From: Pseudomonas sp. SID14000
GTDB taxonomy: Bacteria > Pseudomonadota > Gammaproteobacteria > Pseudomonadales > Pseudomonadaceae
Reading direction: 5' to 3'
Assembly: GCF_002165135.1 (NCBI RefSeq)
Contig: NZ_NFZQ01000004.1
Span: 186,001 to 250,000 of the forward strand
DNA: 64,000 nt
The notes under the pieces are model-generated. The model made no database searches and was not told where the DNA came from. It was given only the letters and a program-made list of their open reading frames with translations. The position numbers were made by a program, and so were the translations under genes. Shown in pieces: positions 52,871 through 62,901 of the stretch (its first letter is position 1; each line of letters opens with the position of its first letter).

Positions 52871-54305
52871 GGCGATTCTCTTTTTCTGGATGTTCGTGAC
52901 CCGCCGCCGCAGCGGCGCTGGTGCCGGCGATACGGCCGAAGGCGGTGCCGATGGACATGCCGACACCTGCGGTGTAGCCCTTGCCCAGTACATTGCCCGC
53001 CATCATCTCTCCGGCAACGAACAGGTTCGGGCTGGGACGCCTGTCGAAATGAACCGCGGCTGTTTCATCGGTGCGCAGCCCCAGATAGGTGAAAGTCACG
53101 CCAGGACGCAGCGGGTAACCGTAGTAAGGAGGCGTATCGATCGGGCGCGCCCAGTGGCTTTTCATCGGTTCCAGGCCCACGGTGTGACAGTCGTCCAGCC
53201 GGGTGTGGTCGAAGGTGCCCACCTGGCAGGCCCGGTTGTAGGCATGCACGGTTTCGAGGAAGGCCTGCACAGGCAAACCGAGCAGGCCGGCCAACGCCTC
53301 CAGGCTATCGGCGGTGGCGCCAGGGAAAACCGGCGGCATGAAACGACCGAGGGCTTTCTGGTCGATGACCGAGAACCCCACCTGCCCGGGCTGATGAGCC
53401 ACCAGACGTCCCCAGATGGCATAGCGCTTGGGCCAGAAATCTTCACCCTCATCGTAGAAGCGCTGACCGTCGCGGTTGACCACCACGCCCAGCGACACAC
53501 AATCGATGCGCGTGCAGATGCCGCCATCGTACAGCGGTGCGCGTGCGTCGATCGCCACCATGTGCGCCTGGGTCGGGTCACCAATCGTGTCGGCGCCCTG
53601 TTCGATCATGCGGCGCAACAGCACCCCGTCATTGAAACGCGTGCCACGGATCAGGAAATTGTCTGAAGGCCACTCCCCTCGCTCGTTCTGCCCCCAGGCC
53701 TCGCGCAACCACTGTCGGTTGGACTCGAAACCGCCGGCGGCAAGCACGCAGGTGCGCGCCTCGATGCGCTCGGCGGGCAGGTGCCGCCCCTGAACTTCAC
53801 GCGCCGGCACATGGGCCGCAACGAAACGTCCGTCCTGTAGTTCGATGTCGGCTACAGGCGTGTCGTAGCGTATCTGTACCCCAAGGTTTTCGGCGCTGCG
53901 AAAGTAGGCATTGACCAGCGCCTTGCCGCCACCCATGAAAAAGGCATTGGTCCGTGCGGTGTGCAGCGCACCGGACAATGAGGGCTGAAAATGCACACCA
54001 TGACGGCGCATCCACCCGCGGCAGTTGGAGGACGCGCGGATCACCAGGCGCGCAAGCTTTTCGTCGGTCTGGCCACCGGTGACCTTCAGCAGGTCCTGCC
54101 AGAACTCTTCTTCCGGGTACGCCTCGACCAGCACATCCTGCGGGCCATCATGCATGCACCGCAAGTTACGCGTGTGTTGAGAGTTGCCACCACGCCAGGC
54201 GCGGGGTGCGGCCTCGAGCAGCAACACGCTGGCTCCGGCCTCTCGCGCCATCAGCGCGGCACAGAGGGCGGCATTGCCCCCTCCGATGACTAGCACATCG
54301 ATCAT
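52851..54305 (-). CDS. tcuA: FAD-dependent tricarballylate dehydrogenase TcuA
   Basis: A 484-residue flavoprotein of the fumarate reductase/succinate dehydrogenase type that oxidises tricarballylate to cis-aconitate. The dinucleotide loop [20 protein letters not shown] is at the N-terminus, with the glutamate-ended strand [21 protein letters not shown] and [23 protein letters not shown] are the later FAD and substrate-site segments. It overlaps tcuB. The product cis-aconitate enters the TCA cycle and can also be linked to trans-aconitate by the nearby PrpF-like isomerase. Confidence 0.92.
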   Translation of the reverse strand: MIDVLVIGGGNAALCAALMAREAGASVLLLEAAPRAWRGGNSQHTRNLRCMHDGPQDVLVEAYPEEEFWQDLLKVTGGQTDEKLARLVIRASSNCRGWMRRHGVHFQPSLSGALHTARTNAFFMGGGKALVNAYFRSAENLGVQIRYDTPVADIELQDGRFVAAHVPAREVQGRHLPAERIEARTCVLAAGGFESNRQWLREAWGQNERGEWPSDNFLIRGTRFNDGVLLRRMIEQGADTIGDPTQAHMVAIDARAPLYDGGICTRIDCVSLGVVVNRDGQRFYDEGEDFWPKRYAIWGRLVAHQPGQVGFSVIDQKALGRFMPPVFPGATADSLEALAGLLGLPVQAFLETVHAYNRACQVGTFDHTRLDDCHTVGLEPMKSHWARPIDTPPYYGYPLRPGVTFTYLGLRTDETAAVHFDRRPSPNLFVAGEMMAGNVLGKGYTAGVGMSIGTAFGRIAGTSAAAAAGHEHPEKENRHDRATA

Positions 54306-54453
54306 TTCGCCTCCAGGTCACGAAGAGCCGATTGTTCGGGTGCTCCTCGTGGCCACGGACTTTAATGAGTGCCCGGTGGGCGCGAAACGCGATCGTCGAG
54401 GGGAGGCATTCAGTTTTTCTAAAGGGGTTGGATGAGTGACCTCACGTTCTGGG

Positions 54454-55374
54454 TCAAAGCAACCGGGCTCCAGGCCAACGGCCCTGCTCCACCAGCTCCC
54501 GAGCGACCTCCTGCAGTACGATCCGTGTGGCCAGCGCGGCCGGCGAGAGCTCGTCATCGGTCAGGCTGACAATCACATTGCGACGTTGTGCCTGTGCTTC
54601 ATCGATGGCAAACACGCGCAAGCCCGCCTGATGCGCCCGGGCCACCGTCGCGCCGGGCTGGATGGTGGCGGCATGGCCCGCACAGACACAATCCATCAAC
54701 AGCGACAGACCATCGACCTCCATGACGATGCCGGCCTCAAGCCCGGCCCGTTCGAAAATCGAGCGCAATGTCGTGCGCAGACCATGCTGCGCGCTGGGCA
54801 TCACCAAGGGGAGCGTCGCGATCTGTTGCAATGTGAGCGATTCGCCCCACTCCGCCTTGACCAGCGGGCCGGGAACCAGCACGAACAGCCGCTCCGTCAG
54901 AAGCGCCCGGACATCCAGCCGCGGCCCCGTCTCTGCCTGGAACAGCACCGCCAGGTCAAGGTGTCTGCCATTGAGTTGGTTCATCAGATAACCAGACAAC
55001 ATTTCCACCAGGTGCAGACGGATGTCGGGGTAGCGCTCGCGCATCCTGTCAATCAACGCCAGGCCTAGAATCGATGCGGTGGTCGGTGCCAACCCCACGC
55101 TGGCATAGCCGCTCATGCGGCCGCTTTGTGCTGCCATGACAGCATGCTCCGCCTGACGAAGCGCCAGGCGCGCATGGTATTCGAAGGCCAGGCCCGCCGC
55201 CGTCGGCGAGACGCCAGTGCTCGAACGTGTCAAAAGCCGGGTACTCACCTCGCTCTCCAGCTTCGACAGCTGCTGGCTCAATGCCGAGGCGCCGACCCCG
55301 AGCTCGACCGCCGCCCGGCCAAGACTGCCGTACTCCAGAACACTCAGGAAATAGCGAAGCTGACGTAACTCCAT
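54454..55374 (-). CDS. LysR-family regulator, TcuR-like
   Basis: A 306-residue LysR regulator. The helix-turn-helix reads MELRQLRYFLSVLEYGSLGRAA, then ELGVGASALSQQLSKLE; the effector domain follows from GYASVGLAPTTASI. ATG 55374 is preferred (AAGAGAG before it); the frame extends upstream without family support. It sits 148 bases upstream of tcuA on the same strand, where TcuR sits in tricarballylate clusters, so it probably activates tcuAB. Nac- or Cbl-like LysR proteins show the same start. Confidence 0.85.
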   Translation of the reverse strand: MELRQLRYFLSVLEYGSLGRAAVELGVGASALSQQLSKLESEVSTRLLTRSSTGVSPTAAGLAFEYHARLALRQAEHAVMAAQSGRMSGYASVGLAPTTASILGLALIDRMRERYPDIRLHLVEMLSGYLMNQLNGRHLDLAVLFQAETGPRLDVRALLTERLFVLVPGPLVKAEWGESLTLQQIATLPLVMPSAQHGLRTTLRSIFERAGLEAGIVMEVDGLSLLMDCVCAGHAATIQPGATVARAHQAGLRVFAIDEAQAQRRNVIVSLTDDELSPAALATRIVLQEVARELVEQGRWPGARLL

Positions 55375-55653
55375 ATAACTCTCTTTCAACGATGGGGGCC
55401 GGTCCTTGAGCATGTTAAAGGTATTTGCACAGGGTGGGCGGTCAAGCCTTGATCGACAGGACGCTACGGTGGAACGGACTGGCCCGCCCTCATAGAACTG
55501 CACATGACTCATTGAATTGACAGGGTACGCGGACTGCTTGCGAATTCAGTTCGCCAAGCGTCAGCGCAGCCCAAAAGCTGGGCGATCTCCTACAAGGCCT
55601 TCTTTTCGTCTGCAGGAATCAATCTGGCAGGCCTTGCAATACATGCGAAAAAT

Positions 55654-55678
55654 CGTATATTTGAAAAACCATATATAT
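55654..55678. promoter_or_regulatory. Candidate ArsR operator and promoter
   Basis: An AT-rich imperfect dyad, CGTATATTTGAAAAACCATATATAT, ends about 30 bases before arsR. It resembles ArsR boxes of Pseudomonas. A possible -35 (TTGCAA, 55634-55639) and -10 (TATATT, 55656-55661) overlap it, so bound ArsR would block transcription. Confidence 0.6.
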
Positions 55679-55709
55679 CAAGCACGAACAGCAAACGCCG
55701 AGAACTGCC

Positions 55710-56066
55710 ATGACTGACTCGCTGACCCCGACCCAGGTCTTCAAATGCCTCGCCGACGAAAACCGCGTTCGGATGATGCTGCTGATCGCTCGCGAGCAAG
55801 AGCTATGCGTCTGTGAGCTGATTTGCGCCCTGGAAGAAAGCCAACCCAAGATTTCCCGCCACCTGGCACAACTGCGCACCTGCGGCCTGCTTGAAGACCG
55901 CCGGCAGGGCCAGTGGGTTTACTACCGCCTGCATCCAGAACTGCCCACCTGGGTACGCGATGTCCTGGTGACAACGCTGGAGGCCAATCGCGAGTGGCTG
56001 AACACCAGCGCCAAACGACTGGACACCATGGGTGACCGCCCTCAGCGTGTCGCTACCTGCTGCTGA
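55710..56066 (+). CDS. arsR: Arsenic-responsive repressor ArsR
   Basis: A 118-residue ArsR/SmtB winged-helix repressor. TPTQVFKCLADENRVRMMLL begins the DNA-binding fold and ELCVCELICALEESQPKISRHLAQLR holds the recognition helix. The ELCVCEL motif places the Cys pair that binds As(III) in this helix. A CC pair ends the protein (VATCC). It is the first gene of the ars operon and lies just after the AT-rich operator-like site. Confidence 0.93.
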   Translation: MTDSLTPTQVFKCLADENRVRMMLLIAREQELCVCELICALEESQPKISRHLAQLRTCGLLEDRRQGQWVYYRLHPELPTWVRDVLVTTLEANREWLNTSAKRLDTMGDRPQRVATCC

Positions 56067-56183
56067 CCACTGCCGAAAAAAAACACGGCATTTCTCGCAT
56101 TGCCTTTCGAACAACTGGATGCCACCCAGCTCAAGGCCGAGCTGGCATGCATCGGAACGCTCAGACGTTCAGGGAGATCCACC

Positions 56184-57245
56184 ATGAGCAAAAGCCGACT
56201 TTCCTTCCTCGACCGCTACCTGACGGTCTGGATCTTTTTGGCGATGGGCCTTGGCATCGGGCTGGGCAGCCTGTTCCAGGGGTTGCCGGTATGGCTGAAC
56301 AGCTTGTCGGTGGGCTCGACGAACATCCCCATCGCGATCGGCCTGATCGTGATGATGTACCCGCCATTGGCGAAGGTGAAATACGAGGAGTTGCCCCAGG
56401 TCTTCAAGGACAAACGCATCCTCGCCCTGTCGCTGATTCAGAACTGGGTGATCGGCCCAGTGCTGATGTTCGGGCTGGCGGTCGTATTCCTCTCCGACAG
56501 GCCCGAATACATGACCGGCCTTATCCTCATCGGCCTGGCACGTTGCATCGCCATGGTGCTGGTGTGGAACCAGATCGCCGGCGGCAACACCCAGTACGTG
56601 GCCGGCCTGGTTGCCTTCAACAGCATTTTCCAGATTGTGTTCTTCAGCGTGTACGCCTGGATTTTCCTGGGGCTGCTGCCCCCGCTGTTCGGCCTGGAGG
56701 GCAGTGTTATCGAGACCAGCTTCCTCGATATCGCCCAATCGGTGCTGATCTACCTGGGTATCCCGTTCCTGGCCGGTTTCCTGACCCGCAAGATCCTGAT
56801 CAGCAGCAAGGGCGCAACCTGGTACCAGGTGCAATTCATTCCCAGGATCAGCCCGCTGACGCTGGTGGCGTTGCTGCTGACCATCGTGGCCATGTTCAGC
56901 CTCAAAGGCGACATGGTCCTGCAACTGCCGCTGGATGTGCTGCGCATCGCCATCCCGCTGACCATCTATTTCGTGGTGATGTTCTTCATCAGCTTCTGGA
57001 TGGGCAAGCTGCTGGAGGCCGACTACCCCCGTACCACTGCGCTGGCCTTCACCGCGGCAAGCAACAATTTCGAACTGGCCATTGCCGTGGCCATCGCCAC
57101 CTTCGGCCTTGCCTCACCGGTCGCCTTTGCCACCGTCATCGGGCCTTTGGTGGAAGTGCCGGTACTGATCTCGCTGGTTGGCGTGGCCTGGTGGCTCAAG
57201 CGTCGCTGGTTCGATCAGGCATCCGCTGCCTTGTCCCAGGAGTAG
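56184..57245 (+). CDS. acr3: Arsenite efflux permease Acr3
   Basis: A 353-residue Acr3-type arsenite exporter with ten helices. [19 protein letters not shown] opens the protein, [18 protein letters not shown] has the conserved Cys of the substrate site, and [20 protein letters not shown] is the signature near the C-terminus. ATG 56184 follows AGGGAGA. It is downstream of arsR and 4 bases before arsH. It extrudes As(III) from the cytoplasm. No arsenate reductase (ArsC) gene follows, which is unusual. Confidence 0.95.
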   Translation: MSKSRLSFLDRYLTVWIFLAMGLGIGLGSLFQGLPVWLNSLSVGSTNIPIAIGLIVMMYPPLAKVKYEELPQVFKDKRILALSLIQNWVIGPVLMFGLAVVFLSDRPEYMTGLILIGLARCIAMVLVWNQIAGGNTQYVAGLVAFNSIFQIVFFSVYAWIFLGLLPPLFGLEGSVIETSFLDIAQSVLIYLGIPFLAGFLTRKILISSKGATWYQVQFIPRISPLTLVALLLTIVAMFSLKGDMVLQLPLDVLRIAIPLTIYFVVMFFISFWMGKLLEADYPRTTALAFTAASNNFELAIAVAIATFGLASPVAFATVIGPLVEVPVLISLVGVAWWLKRRWFDQASAALSQE

Positions 57246-57249
57246 AACC

Positions 57250-57966
57250 ATGACCGAACACGCTATCCCCAACATCGACAGTGAGCTGATCGACCTGCCA
57301 TCCGCCGAGAAACTGGCGATTGCGCAGCAGTCCACCCACAAACCACGCATCCTGCTCTTGTATGGATCGACCCGCGAACGCTCCTTCAGCCGTCTGCTGA
57401 CGGAGGAAGCAGCCCGCCTGCTGGAGCACTTCGGTGCCCAGACGCGTATCTTCAACCCGTCCGGCCTGCCATTGGCGGATGATGCGCCCGACGACCATCC
57501 CATGGTCAAGGAGCTGCGCGACTTGGTGCTGTGGTCGGAAGGCATGGTCTGGTGCTCGCCGGAACGTCACGGCGCGATGACCGGTGTATTCAAGTCGCAG
57601 ATCGACTGGATCCCCCTGAGCATGGGGGCGGTGCGGCCGACCCAGGGCAAGACCCTGGCAGTGATGCAGGTTTGCGGCGGTTCGCAGTCGTTCAACGTGG
57701 TCAACCAGCTGCGCGTGCTGGGCCGCTGGATGCGCATGTTCACCATCCCCAACCAGTCGTCAGTGCCCAAGGCCTACCTGGAGTTCGACGAAGCGGGCCG
57801 CATGAAGCCGTCCCCGTACTACGACCGTGTCGTCGATGTCATGGAAGAGCTGGTGAAGTTCACCCTGCTGTTGCGCGACCGCGCCGACTATCTCGTCGAC
57901 CGCTACTCCGAGCGCAAGGAGTCGGCCGAAGAGCTGTCCAGGCGTGTCAATCAACGATCCATCTGA
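57250..57966 (+). CDS. arsH: Arsenical resistance flavoprotein ArsH
   Basis: A 238-residue NADPH-dependent FMN reductase of the ArsH family, which oxidises trivalent organoarsenicals. The flavin loop [20 protein letters not shown] and the [21 protein letters not shown] segment are diagnostic, followed by [19 protein letters not shown]. It lies 4 bases after acr3 and 23 before the dehydrogenase gene. Together with ArsJ it broadens the range of arsenicals handled. Confidence 0.95.
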   Translation: MTEHAIPNIDSELIDLPSAEKLAIAQQSTHKPRILLLYGSTRERSFSRLLTEEAARLLEHFGAQTRIFNPSGLPLADDAPDDHPMVKELRDLVLWSEGMVWCSPERHGAMTGVFKSQIDWIPLSMGAVRPTQGKTLAVMQVCGGSQSFNVVNQLRVLGRWMRMFTIPNQSSVPKAYLEFDEAGRMKPSPYYDRVVDVMEELVKFTLLLRDRADYLVDRYSERKESAEELSRRVNQRSI

Positions 57967-57989
57967 AGTCACAACTTGAGAACAGGAAC

Positions 57990-58994
57990 ATGGCAATCAA
58001 AGTAGGCATCAACGGATTTGGCCGTATCGGTCGCTTGGCGCTACGCGCGTCCTGGGATTGGCCAGAATTCGAGTTCGTCCAGATCAACGACCCGGCCGGC
58101 GACGCCGAGACCCACGCCCACCTGATCAACTTCGACTCGGTCCACGGGCGCTGGCATCGTGAAGCCGGGGCACAAGGCGACTCGGTGGTGATCGAGGGCA
58201 GGCGCATCAACGTCACCGCGAACAAGGCGATCGCCGACACCGATTGGTCGGGCTGCGACCTGGTCATCGAGGCCAGCGGCAAGATGAAGTCGGTAGCCGT
58301 GCTCCAGGCCTACCTGGATCAGGGTGTCAAACGCGTGGTGGTCTGCGCTCCGGTGAAGGAGAAAGGTGCGCTGAACGTGGTGATGGGCGTCAACCAGCAC
58401 CTGTTCGACCCGGCGCAACACCGTATCGTCACCGCCGCTTCCTGCACCACCAATTGCCTGGCCCCGGTGGTCAAGGTGATTCACGAAAACCTGGGCATCC
58501 GCCACGGCTCGATCACCACCATCCACGACCTGACCAATACCCAGAGCATCCTTGATACGCCGCACAAGGACCTGCGTCGCGCCCGTGCCTCGGGCATGAG
58601 CCTGATCCCGACCACCACGGGCTCGGCTACCGCAATCGCCGAGATCTTCCCTGAACTGCGCGGCAAGCTGAATGGTCACGCCGTGCGGGTACCGCTGGCC
58701 AACGCCTCGCTGACCGACTGCGTGTTCGAGGTGGCGCGCGAGACCACGGCTGAAGAGGTCAACGCGTTGCTGAAGGCGGCGGCCGAAGGCCCGTTGAAGG
58801 GCATCCTGGGCTACGAGGAACGACCATTGGTGTCCATCGACTACCGCACCGACCCGCGGTCCTCGATCATCGATGCGCTATCGACCCTGGTCGTCAATGG
58901 TACCCAGGTGAAGATCTACGCCTGGTACGACAACGAGTGGGGCTATGCCAACCGTGCAGCGGAACTGGCCCGAATGGTCGGCATGACGGAGTAG
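57990..58994 (+). CDS. ArsJ-associated glyceraldehyde-3-phosphate dehydrogenase
   Basis: A 334-residue [25 protein letters not shown] is the Rossmann loop, and [14 protein letters not shown] carries the catalytic Cys with the following His ([10 protein letters not shown]). [11 protein letters not shown] closes the family signature. In ars operons this enzyme uses arsenate in place of phosphate to make 1-arseno-3-phosphoglycerate, the substrate that ArsJ exports. It lies 9 bases before arsJ. The gene is likely specialised and separate from housekeeping gap. Confidence 0.93.
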   Translation: MAIKVGINGFGRIGRLALRASWDWPEFEFVQINDPAGDAETHAHLINFDSVHGRWHREAGAQGDSVVIEGRRINVTANKAIADTDWSGCDLVIEASGKMKSVAVLQAYLDQGVKRVVVCAPVKEKGALNVVMGVNQHLFDPAQHRIVTAASCTTNCLAPVVKVIHENLGIRHGSITTIHDLTNTQSILDTPHKDLRRARASGMSLIPTTTGSATAIAEIFPELRGKLNGHAVRVPLANASLTDCVFEVARETTAEEVNALLKAAAEGPLKGILGYEERPLVSIDYRTDPRSSIIDALSTLVVNGTQVKIYAWYDNEWGYANRAAELARMVGMTE

Positions 58995-59003
58995 ACGGCA
59001 ATC

Positions 59004-60233
59004 ATGAAGGCGTTGTCAGCCCTGTCTGTGGAAGTGCGTCAGTACCTGCTGGTTACCGGCAACTACTGGGCCTTCACCCTCACCGACGGCGCGTTGCGCA
59101 TGTTGGTGGTACTGCACTTCCATTCGCTGGGCTACACGCCGCTGCAAATCGCGGCGCTGTTCCTGTTCTACGAAGTGTTCGGTGTAATCACCAACCTGGT
59201 GGGCGGCTACCTTGGCGCCCGCCTGGGGCTCAACCGGACCATGAACATCGGCCTGGGCATGCAGGTCCTGGCCTTGCTGATGCTCACGGTACCGGCAACC
59301 TGGCTGACAGTACCCTGGGTGATGGTTGCCCAGGCGCTGTCCGGTATCGCCAAGGACCTGAACAAGATGAGCGCCAAGAGCTCCATCAAGCTTCTGGTGC
59401 CAGACAGCCAGCAAGGCACCCTGTACAAGTGGGTCGCCATCCTGACGGGCTCGAAAAACGCGCTCAAAGGCGTGGGCTTCTTCCTTGGCGGCGCCCTGCT
59501 CGCCCTGCTCGGCTTCACCTTGGCGGTGCTGGTCATGGCGGCGGTATTGGCAGTGATCTGGGTTGGCAGTCTGATCCTGCTGAAGAAGGACCTGGGCAAA
59601 GCCAAGGCCAAACCGAAATTCCGCGACATGCTGTCCAAGAGCCGCGCCATCAATATCCTCTCGGCCGCACGCCTGTTCCTCTTTGGCGCCCGTGACGTCT
59701 GGTTCGTCGTGGCGTTGCCGGTGTACCTGAGCACGACTTTTGGCTGGGACTTCTGGCTGGTCGGCGGCTTCCTGGCTGCATGGATAATCGGCTACGGCAT
59801 CGTTCAGTCGTTTGCCCCCCACATCACCGGCAAGACGCGCGGCCATGTGCCCGACGGTCGGGCGGCTTGCAGCTGGGCGATCGCCCTTGCCGGGCTGCCT
59901 GCGCTCATCGCCCTGGGCCTGTCGGCAGGCTGGTCGGCCGAGGTGGTGCTGCTTGGCGGGCTGATGCTGTTCGGTGTGCTGTTCGCCGTGAACTCGTCGC
60001 TGCACAGCTACCTGATCGTCAGTTATGCCAAGGAAGACGGGGTATCGCTGGATGTGGGCTTCTATTACATGTCCAACGCGCTAGGGCGGCTGGTCGGTAC
60101 GCTGCTTTCCGGCTGGGTATTCCAGGCTTGCGGGCTGGAAGCCTGCCTGTGGATCTCCACGGTCTTCGTTCTGCTGGCAGCCCTGATTTCAATTGCACTA
60201 CCAAGGCATGCCACCGTGGTCGAGCCTCGCTAG
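59004..60233 (+). CDS. arsJ: Organoarsenical efflux MFS protein ArsJ
   Basis: A 409-residue major-facilitator protein with about 11-12 helices. ArsJ landmarks are YWAFTLTDGALRMLVVLHFH at the N-terminus, LSGIAKDLNKMSAKSSIKLLVP, KWVAILTGSKNALKGVGFF and FLFGARDVWFVVALPVYL. It exports the unstable 1-arseno-3-phosphoglycerate made by the GAPDH encoded just before it; outside the cell this breaks down to arsenate. It is the last gene of the operon. Confidence 0.95.
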   Translation: MKALSALSVEVRQYLLVTGNYWAFTLTDGALRMLVVLHFHSLGYTPLQIAALFLFYEVFGVITNLVGGYLGARLGLNRTMNIGLGMQVLALLMLTVPATWLTVPWVMVAQALSGIAKDLNKMSAKSSIKLLVPDSQQGTLYKWVAILTGSKNALKGVGFFLGGALLALLGFTLAVLVMAAVLAVIWVGSLILLKKDLGKAKAKPKFRDMLSKSRAINILSAARLFLFGARDVWFVVALPVYLSTTFGWDFWLVGGFLAAWIIGYGIVQSFAPHITGKTRGHVPDGRAACSWAIALAGLPALIALGLSAGWSAEVVLLGGLMLFGVLFAVNSSLHSYLIVSYAKEDGVSLDVGFYYMSNALGRLVGTLLSGWVFQACGLEACLWISTVFVLLAALISIALPRHATVVEPR

Positions 60234-60666
60234 CCCCCGCCAGGACGGACGTTCACGGCCGCCCTGGTGATCCTGTTACCGACACCTCGGGCAGCTTGAA
60301 CCTCCACGCTTTGCCAAGACCTCTCCCCGCTTGCAAGAACGCCAGCTGTTGGCACTGCTGTCGTGCGGCCGCGCGAGCCCGATCAGCCCGGTCCCTGTTG
60401 GCCAGAGGTGGGTTGACCCTCACCCTACGTAAGCCCTCAAACTTGCTGACGGATGAATAACCGGAGCCAACGCCAGCGGGAGAAGATTCAGAAACGCACA
60501 AGCGGATCGTTCGTGCTTTGCAAAATGAACCGAGCCGTTTACAAGGCACATGGCTGGCACCTGACATGCCGGCTTTTCTGGAGAACTTTGTAGCAGCCTT
60601 GATGGGTTGTATCGGGTCTAACTAACCACTTGGAATGCTGCGCCGATAGATGCTATCAGGAGATCT
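60234..60666. other. Intergenic region between arsJ and a MerR gene
   Basis: About 430 bases with no convincing gene; a minus-strand frame (60253-60567) has no family resemblance. The last 70 bases before the MerR start should hold its promoter, with TTGATG near 60599 as a possible -35. No clear arsJ terminator was seen. Confidence 0.4.
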
Positions 60667-61686
60667 ATGAGTATCGTCCCACCTCTATTTCTTCAGGTTG
60701 GAGCCCTCGCCCAACGCTGTGGCACCACCGTTCGCGCCCTTCACCACTATGACGCCATCGGTTTAATCAAGCCCACCAGCCGTACTGATGCTGGTTATCG
60801 GCTGTATGACGAAACTGCGGTGCTGCGTGTTAAAGCGATCCAGACTCTGCAAGCCTCTGGGTTGTCCTTGGAGCGGATTGGCCAGTTGATGGCCAAACCT
60901 GCCCATGAGCGTACAGGTCTCATCGCCGAGCGCATGGCGCGTATTGATGAGGAAATAGCAGTAATGGCCCTGCATCGAAGTCGTCTGGCAGAACTTGCTG
61001 CAGGACTATCAACAGGATTTTTTAGCGAAGAACCGCCTTGGCCCGGAACCATGGCCCTACTTGAGCGCTACCGTGCCGAGTTCAGCGAAACAGAGTTGCT
61101 TGAAGTCTTTCATCGTTGGGTGGAAGTACGAAATCGCTTTGACCGCTTGGTGCACGAAGTCCGCAAAGCCTTGCGACTGCGGTTGGACATCCAGAGCGCT
61201 AGAGTGCAGCGACTGGCTGCACGCTGGATGGATGCTGCAATGGTGTGGATGGCTGGCGATGTGCATCGGATACGACGCTGGCGCGCAATTCACGAAAGTG
61301 GCGACCATTGCCTGACACATACTGGCTTGGACACACAAATTCTCAACTATATAGGCTCAGCTGTGAAGTTGCGCATGGCGGCGCTGCGTCGTCATCTCAG
61401 TGAGGAGCAAATCAGTCGTCTGGACAAGACCCTGGACCGAGAGTGGGCAGCATTGAGCATTCGTGCAAACCGTCTGCGCAAGGCCGGCGAGCGTGCCGAC
61501 CCTGGCGCTGTCCAGGAGATCATAGATCAATGGCAGGCCCTGTTGCGTCGCATGAGCCAAGACGATGAGGTATTAGCGCGGAAAGTCCTGGCAGCCTATG
61601 ACGCCGAACCATTGTTACAGATCGGCCACGCTGTTCCGCCAGCTGTACGCGAGTGGCTGATACAACAGCAACACTTTCGTGCTTGA
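60667..61686 (+). CDS. MerR-family regulator with long TipAS-like C-terminal domain
   Basis: A 339-residue MerR regulator, about twice the usual length. The N-terminal winged helix is LQVGALAQRCGTTVRALHHYDAIGLIKPT, then DAGYRLYDETAVLRVKAIQTLQASGLSLERIGQLM. The remaining 200 residues are helical and contain FSETELLEVFHRWVEVRNRF and ISRLDKTLDREWAALSIRA, in the manner of TipAS-type ligand domains. It may sense a bulky drug-like compound. The alpha/beta hydrolase gene follows 159 bases downstream on the same strand. Confidence 0.87.
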   Translation: MSIVPPLFLQVGALAQRCGTTVRALHHYDAIGLIKPTSRTDAGYRLYDETAVLRVKAIQTLQASGLSLERIGQLMAKPAHERTGLIAERMARIDEEIAVMALHRSRLAELAAGLSTGFFSEEPPWPGTMALLERYRAEFSETELLEVFHRWVEVRNRFDRLVHEVRKALRLRLDIQSARVQRLAARWMDAAMVWMAGDVHRIRRWRAIHESGDHCLTHTGLDTQILNYIGSAVKLRMAALRRHLSEEQISRLDKTLDREWAALSIRANRLRKAGERADPGAVQEIIDQWQALLRRMSQDDEVLARKVLAAYDAEPLLQIGHAVPPAVREWLIQQQHFRA

Positions 61687-61845
61687 GACTCCCTTTCGCC
61701 ACAGCCTGCATTGATCGAACACGCATGAAGATGATGTCAAATACCAGACGTAAGCGTCATCACCCTATCTGATGACATACCGTCAACTGTTGATAAAGCA
61801 AGACTGTCAGAGAAACCTGAACGCATACCATACTGCACAAGGGAT

Positions 61846-62700
61846 ATGGCCCTCGATTCTATGATGATTTTGGTTAATGAACGGCGTCTACCATTTCGAA
61901 TAGGCAGTCGGCCTGTTTACTCAGGAATACACGCAGGCATTGGCTACAGCCGGGTCGGCGACGACGAGCGCCCAATACAGGTGCTTAACGGAGGCCAGGG
62001 GTTCATGTACAAGCCGCGGACCAAGCGGCTTGCCAGGGACCTGGCTCGCATCGCAGCAACATTGCCCGAAGGAAGTAGCTTCGTATTGTGGAACTATCCC
62101 GATTCGCCACCGTGCAGCCTGAACCAGCTGTCCCAACATCTGGGCGTCGCTATGAGCACCCGATATCCCCAAGGGGTCTCGCTGCTCGGAATATCCTTTG
62201 GCGGGGTCGTTGCCGCCCGTCTATCGGCACTGATGCCCGGCCATTTCGGCAAGCTTGTCCTGATTTCGAGTGCTTTAGGGCTGTCCGATTCCGGCCAGCA
62301 CATCGTCAGGTCACAAATCGAGGCAGTAGCCAAGGAGGACACCAAGGCGTTGCTTGGCACCTTCGCGAACATCTACCGATCTCGCTGGCGCAACATTCGC
62401 TTTGCTCTGTTTACGCGCCTCGTCGGGCCATGGCTCGGGCGTTTCCTCAATGATCCCGCCACTGTTCAGGCATACCTGGAGCTGTTAGAGACAGCTCACG
62501 AAGACCTCGTTATTGATCAGTCTGGCACCCCGACCCTGATTTTGGGGGGCCGTGACGATCAGATATTCGGCGAGAGGATGATGCAAGATGCCATACGCAG
62601 CATTAAACACGCCGAGCTGGTGTTGATACATGGAGAGACGCACATGCTTGTGGTTGAGCGGCCGGACAAAGTACGGGCCGCTCTGGACTGCTGGCTGTAG
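61846..62700 (+). CDS. Alpha/beta hydrolase
   Basis: A 284-residue alpha/beta-hydrolase-fold protein. The nucleophile elbow is GVSLLGISFGGVVAARL (G-x-S-x-G, Ser in the middle). The late Asp is in LILGGRDDQIFGERM and the catalytic His in LIHGETHMLV, so the triad is complete. An unusual N-terminus, VNERRLPFRIGSRPVYSGIHAG, precedes the fold. ATG 61846 has AAGG close by; other ATGs at 61861 and 61864 are possible. No substrate can be stated. It may be controlled by the preceding MerR protein. Confidence 0.82.
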   Translation: MALDSMMILVNERRLPFRIGSRPVYSGIHAGIGYSRVGDDERPIQVLNGGQGFMYKPRTKRLARDLARIAATLPEGSSFVLWNYPDSPPCSLNQLSQHLGVAMSTRYPQGVSLLGISFGGVVAARLSALMPGHFGKLVLISSALGLSDSGQHIVRSQIEAVAKEDTKALLGTFANIYRSRWRNIRFALFTRLVGPWLGRFLNDPATVQAYLELLETAHEDLVIDQSGTPTLILGGRDDQIFGERMMQDAIRSIKHAELVLIHGETHMLVVERPDKVRAALDCWL

Positions 62701-62811
62701 GGGAATGCGTAAAGCCTTCAGGGTTAGCATCTGTTGAACGTATGTAATGGGTACAGGCGGTGTGAAAACGCGGTAAACACATCGAAAACTGAGAGTCGCG
62801 CGGGAGCTTAC

Positions 62812-62852
62812 TTGCCCCCACTTGCATTCGGTCTGCCCCCAATTGCATCGGT
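62812..62852. repeat. Two near-identical tandem 20-base repeats
   Basis: The segments TTGCCCCCACTTGCATTCGG and CTGCCCCCAATTGCATCGG stand in tandem just before the HutH-family gene end. Multiple short terminal repeats of this style occur at the ends of IS21-type elements. No transposase gene is present, so this may be a solitary remnant. Confidence 0.35.
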
Positions 62853-62901
62853 TTTGACCTGCACGATTCGAAGCCACAAGTTCGGCAGGCACTTGCATCT
62901 G

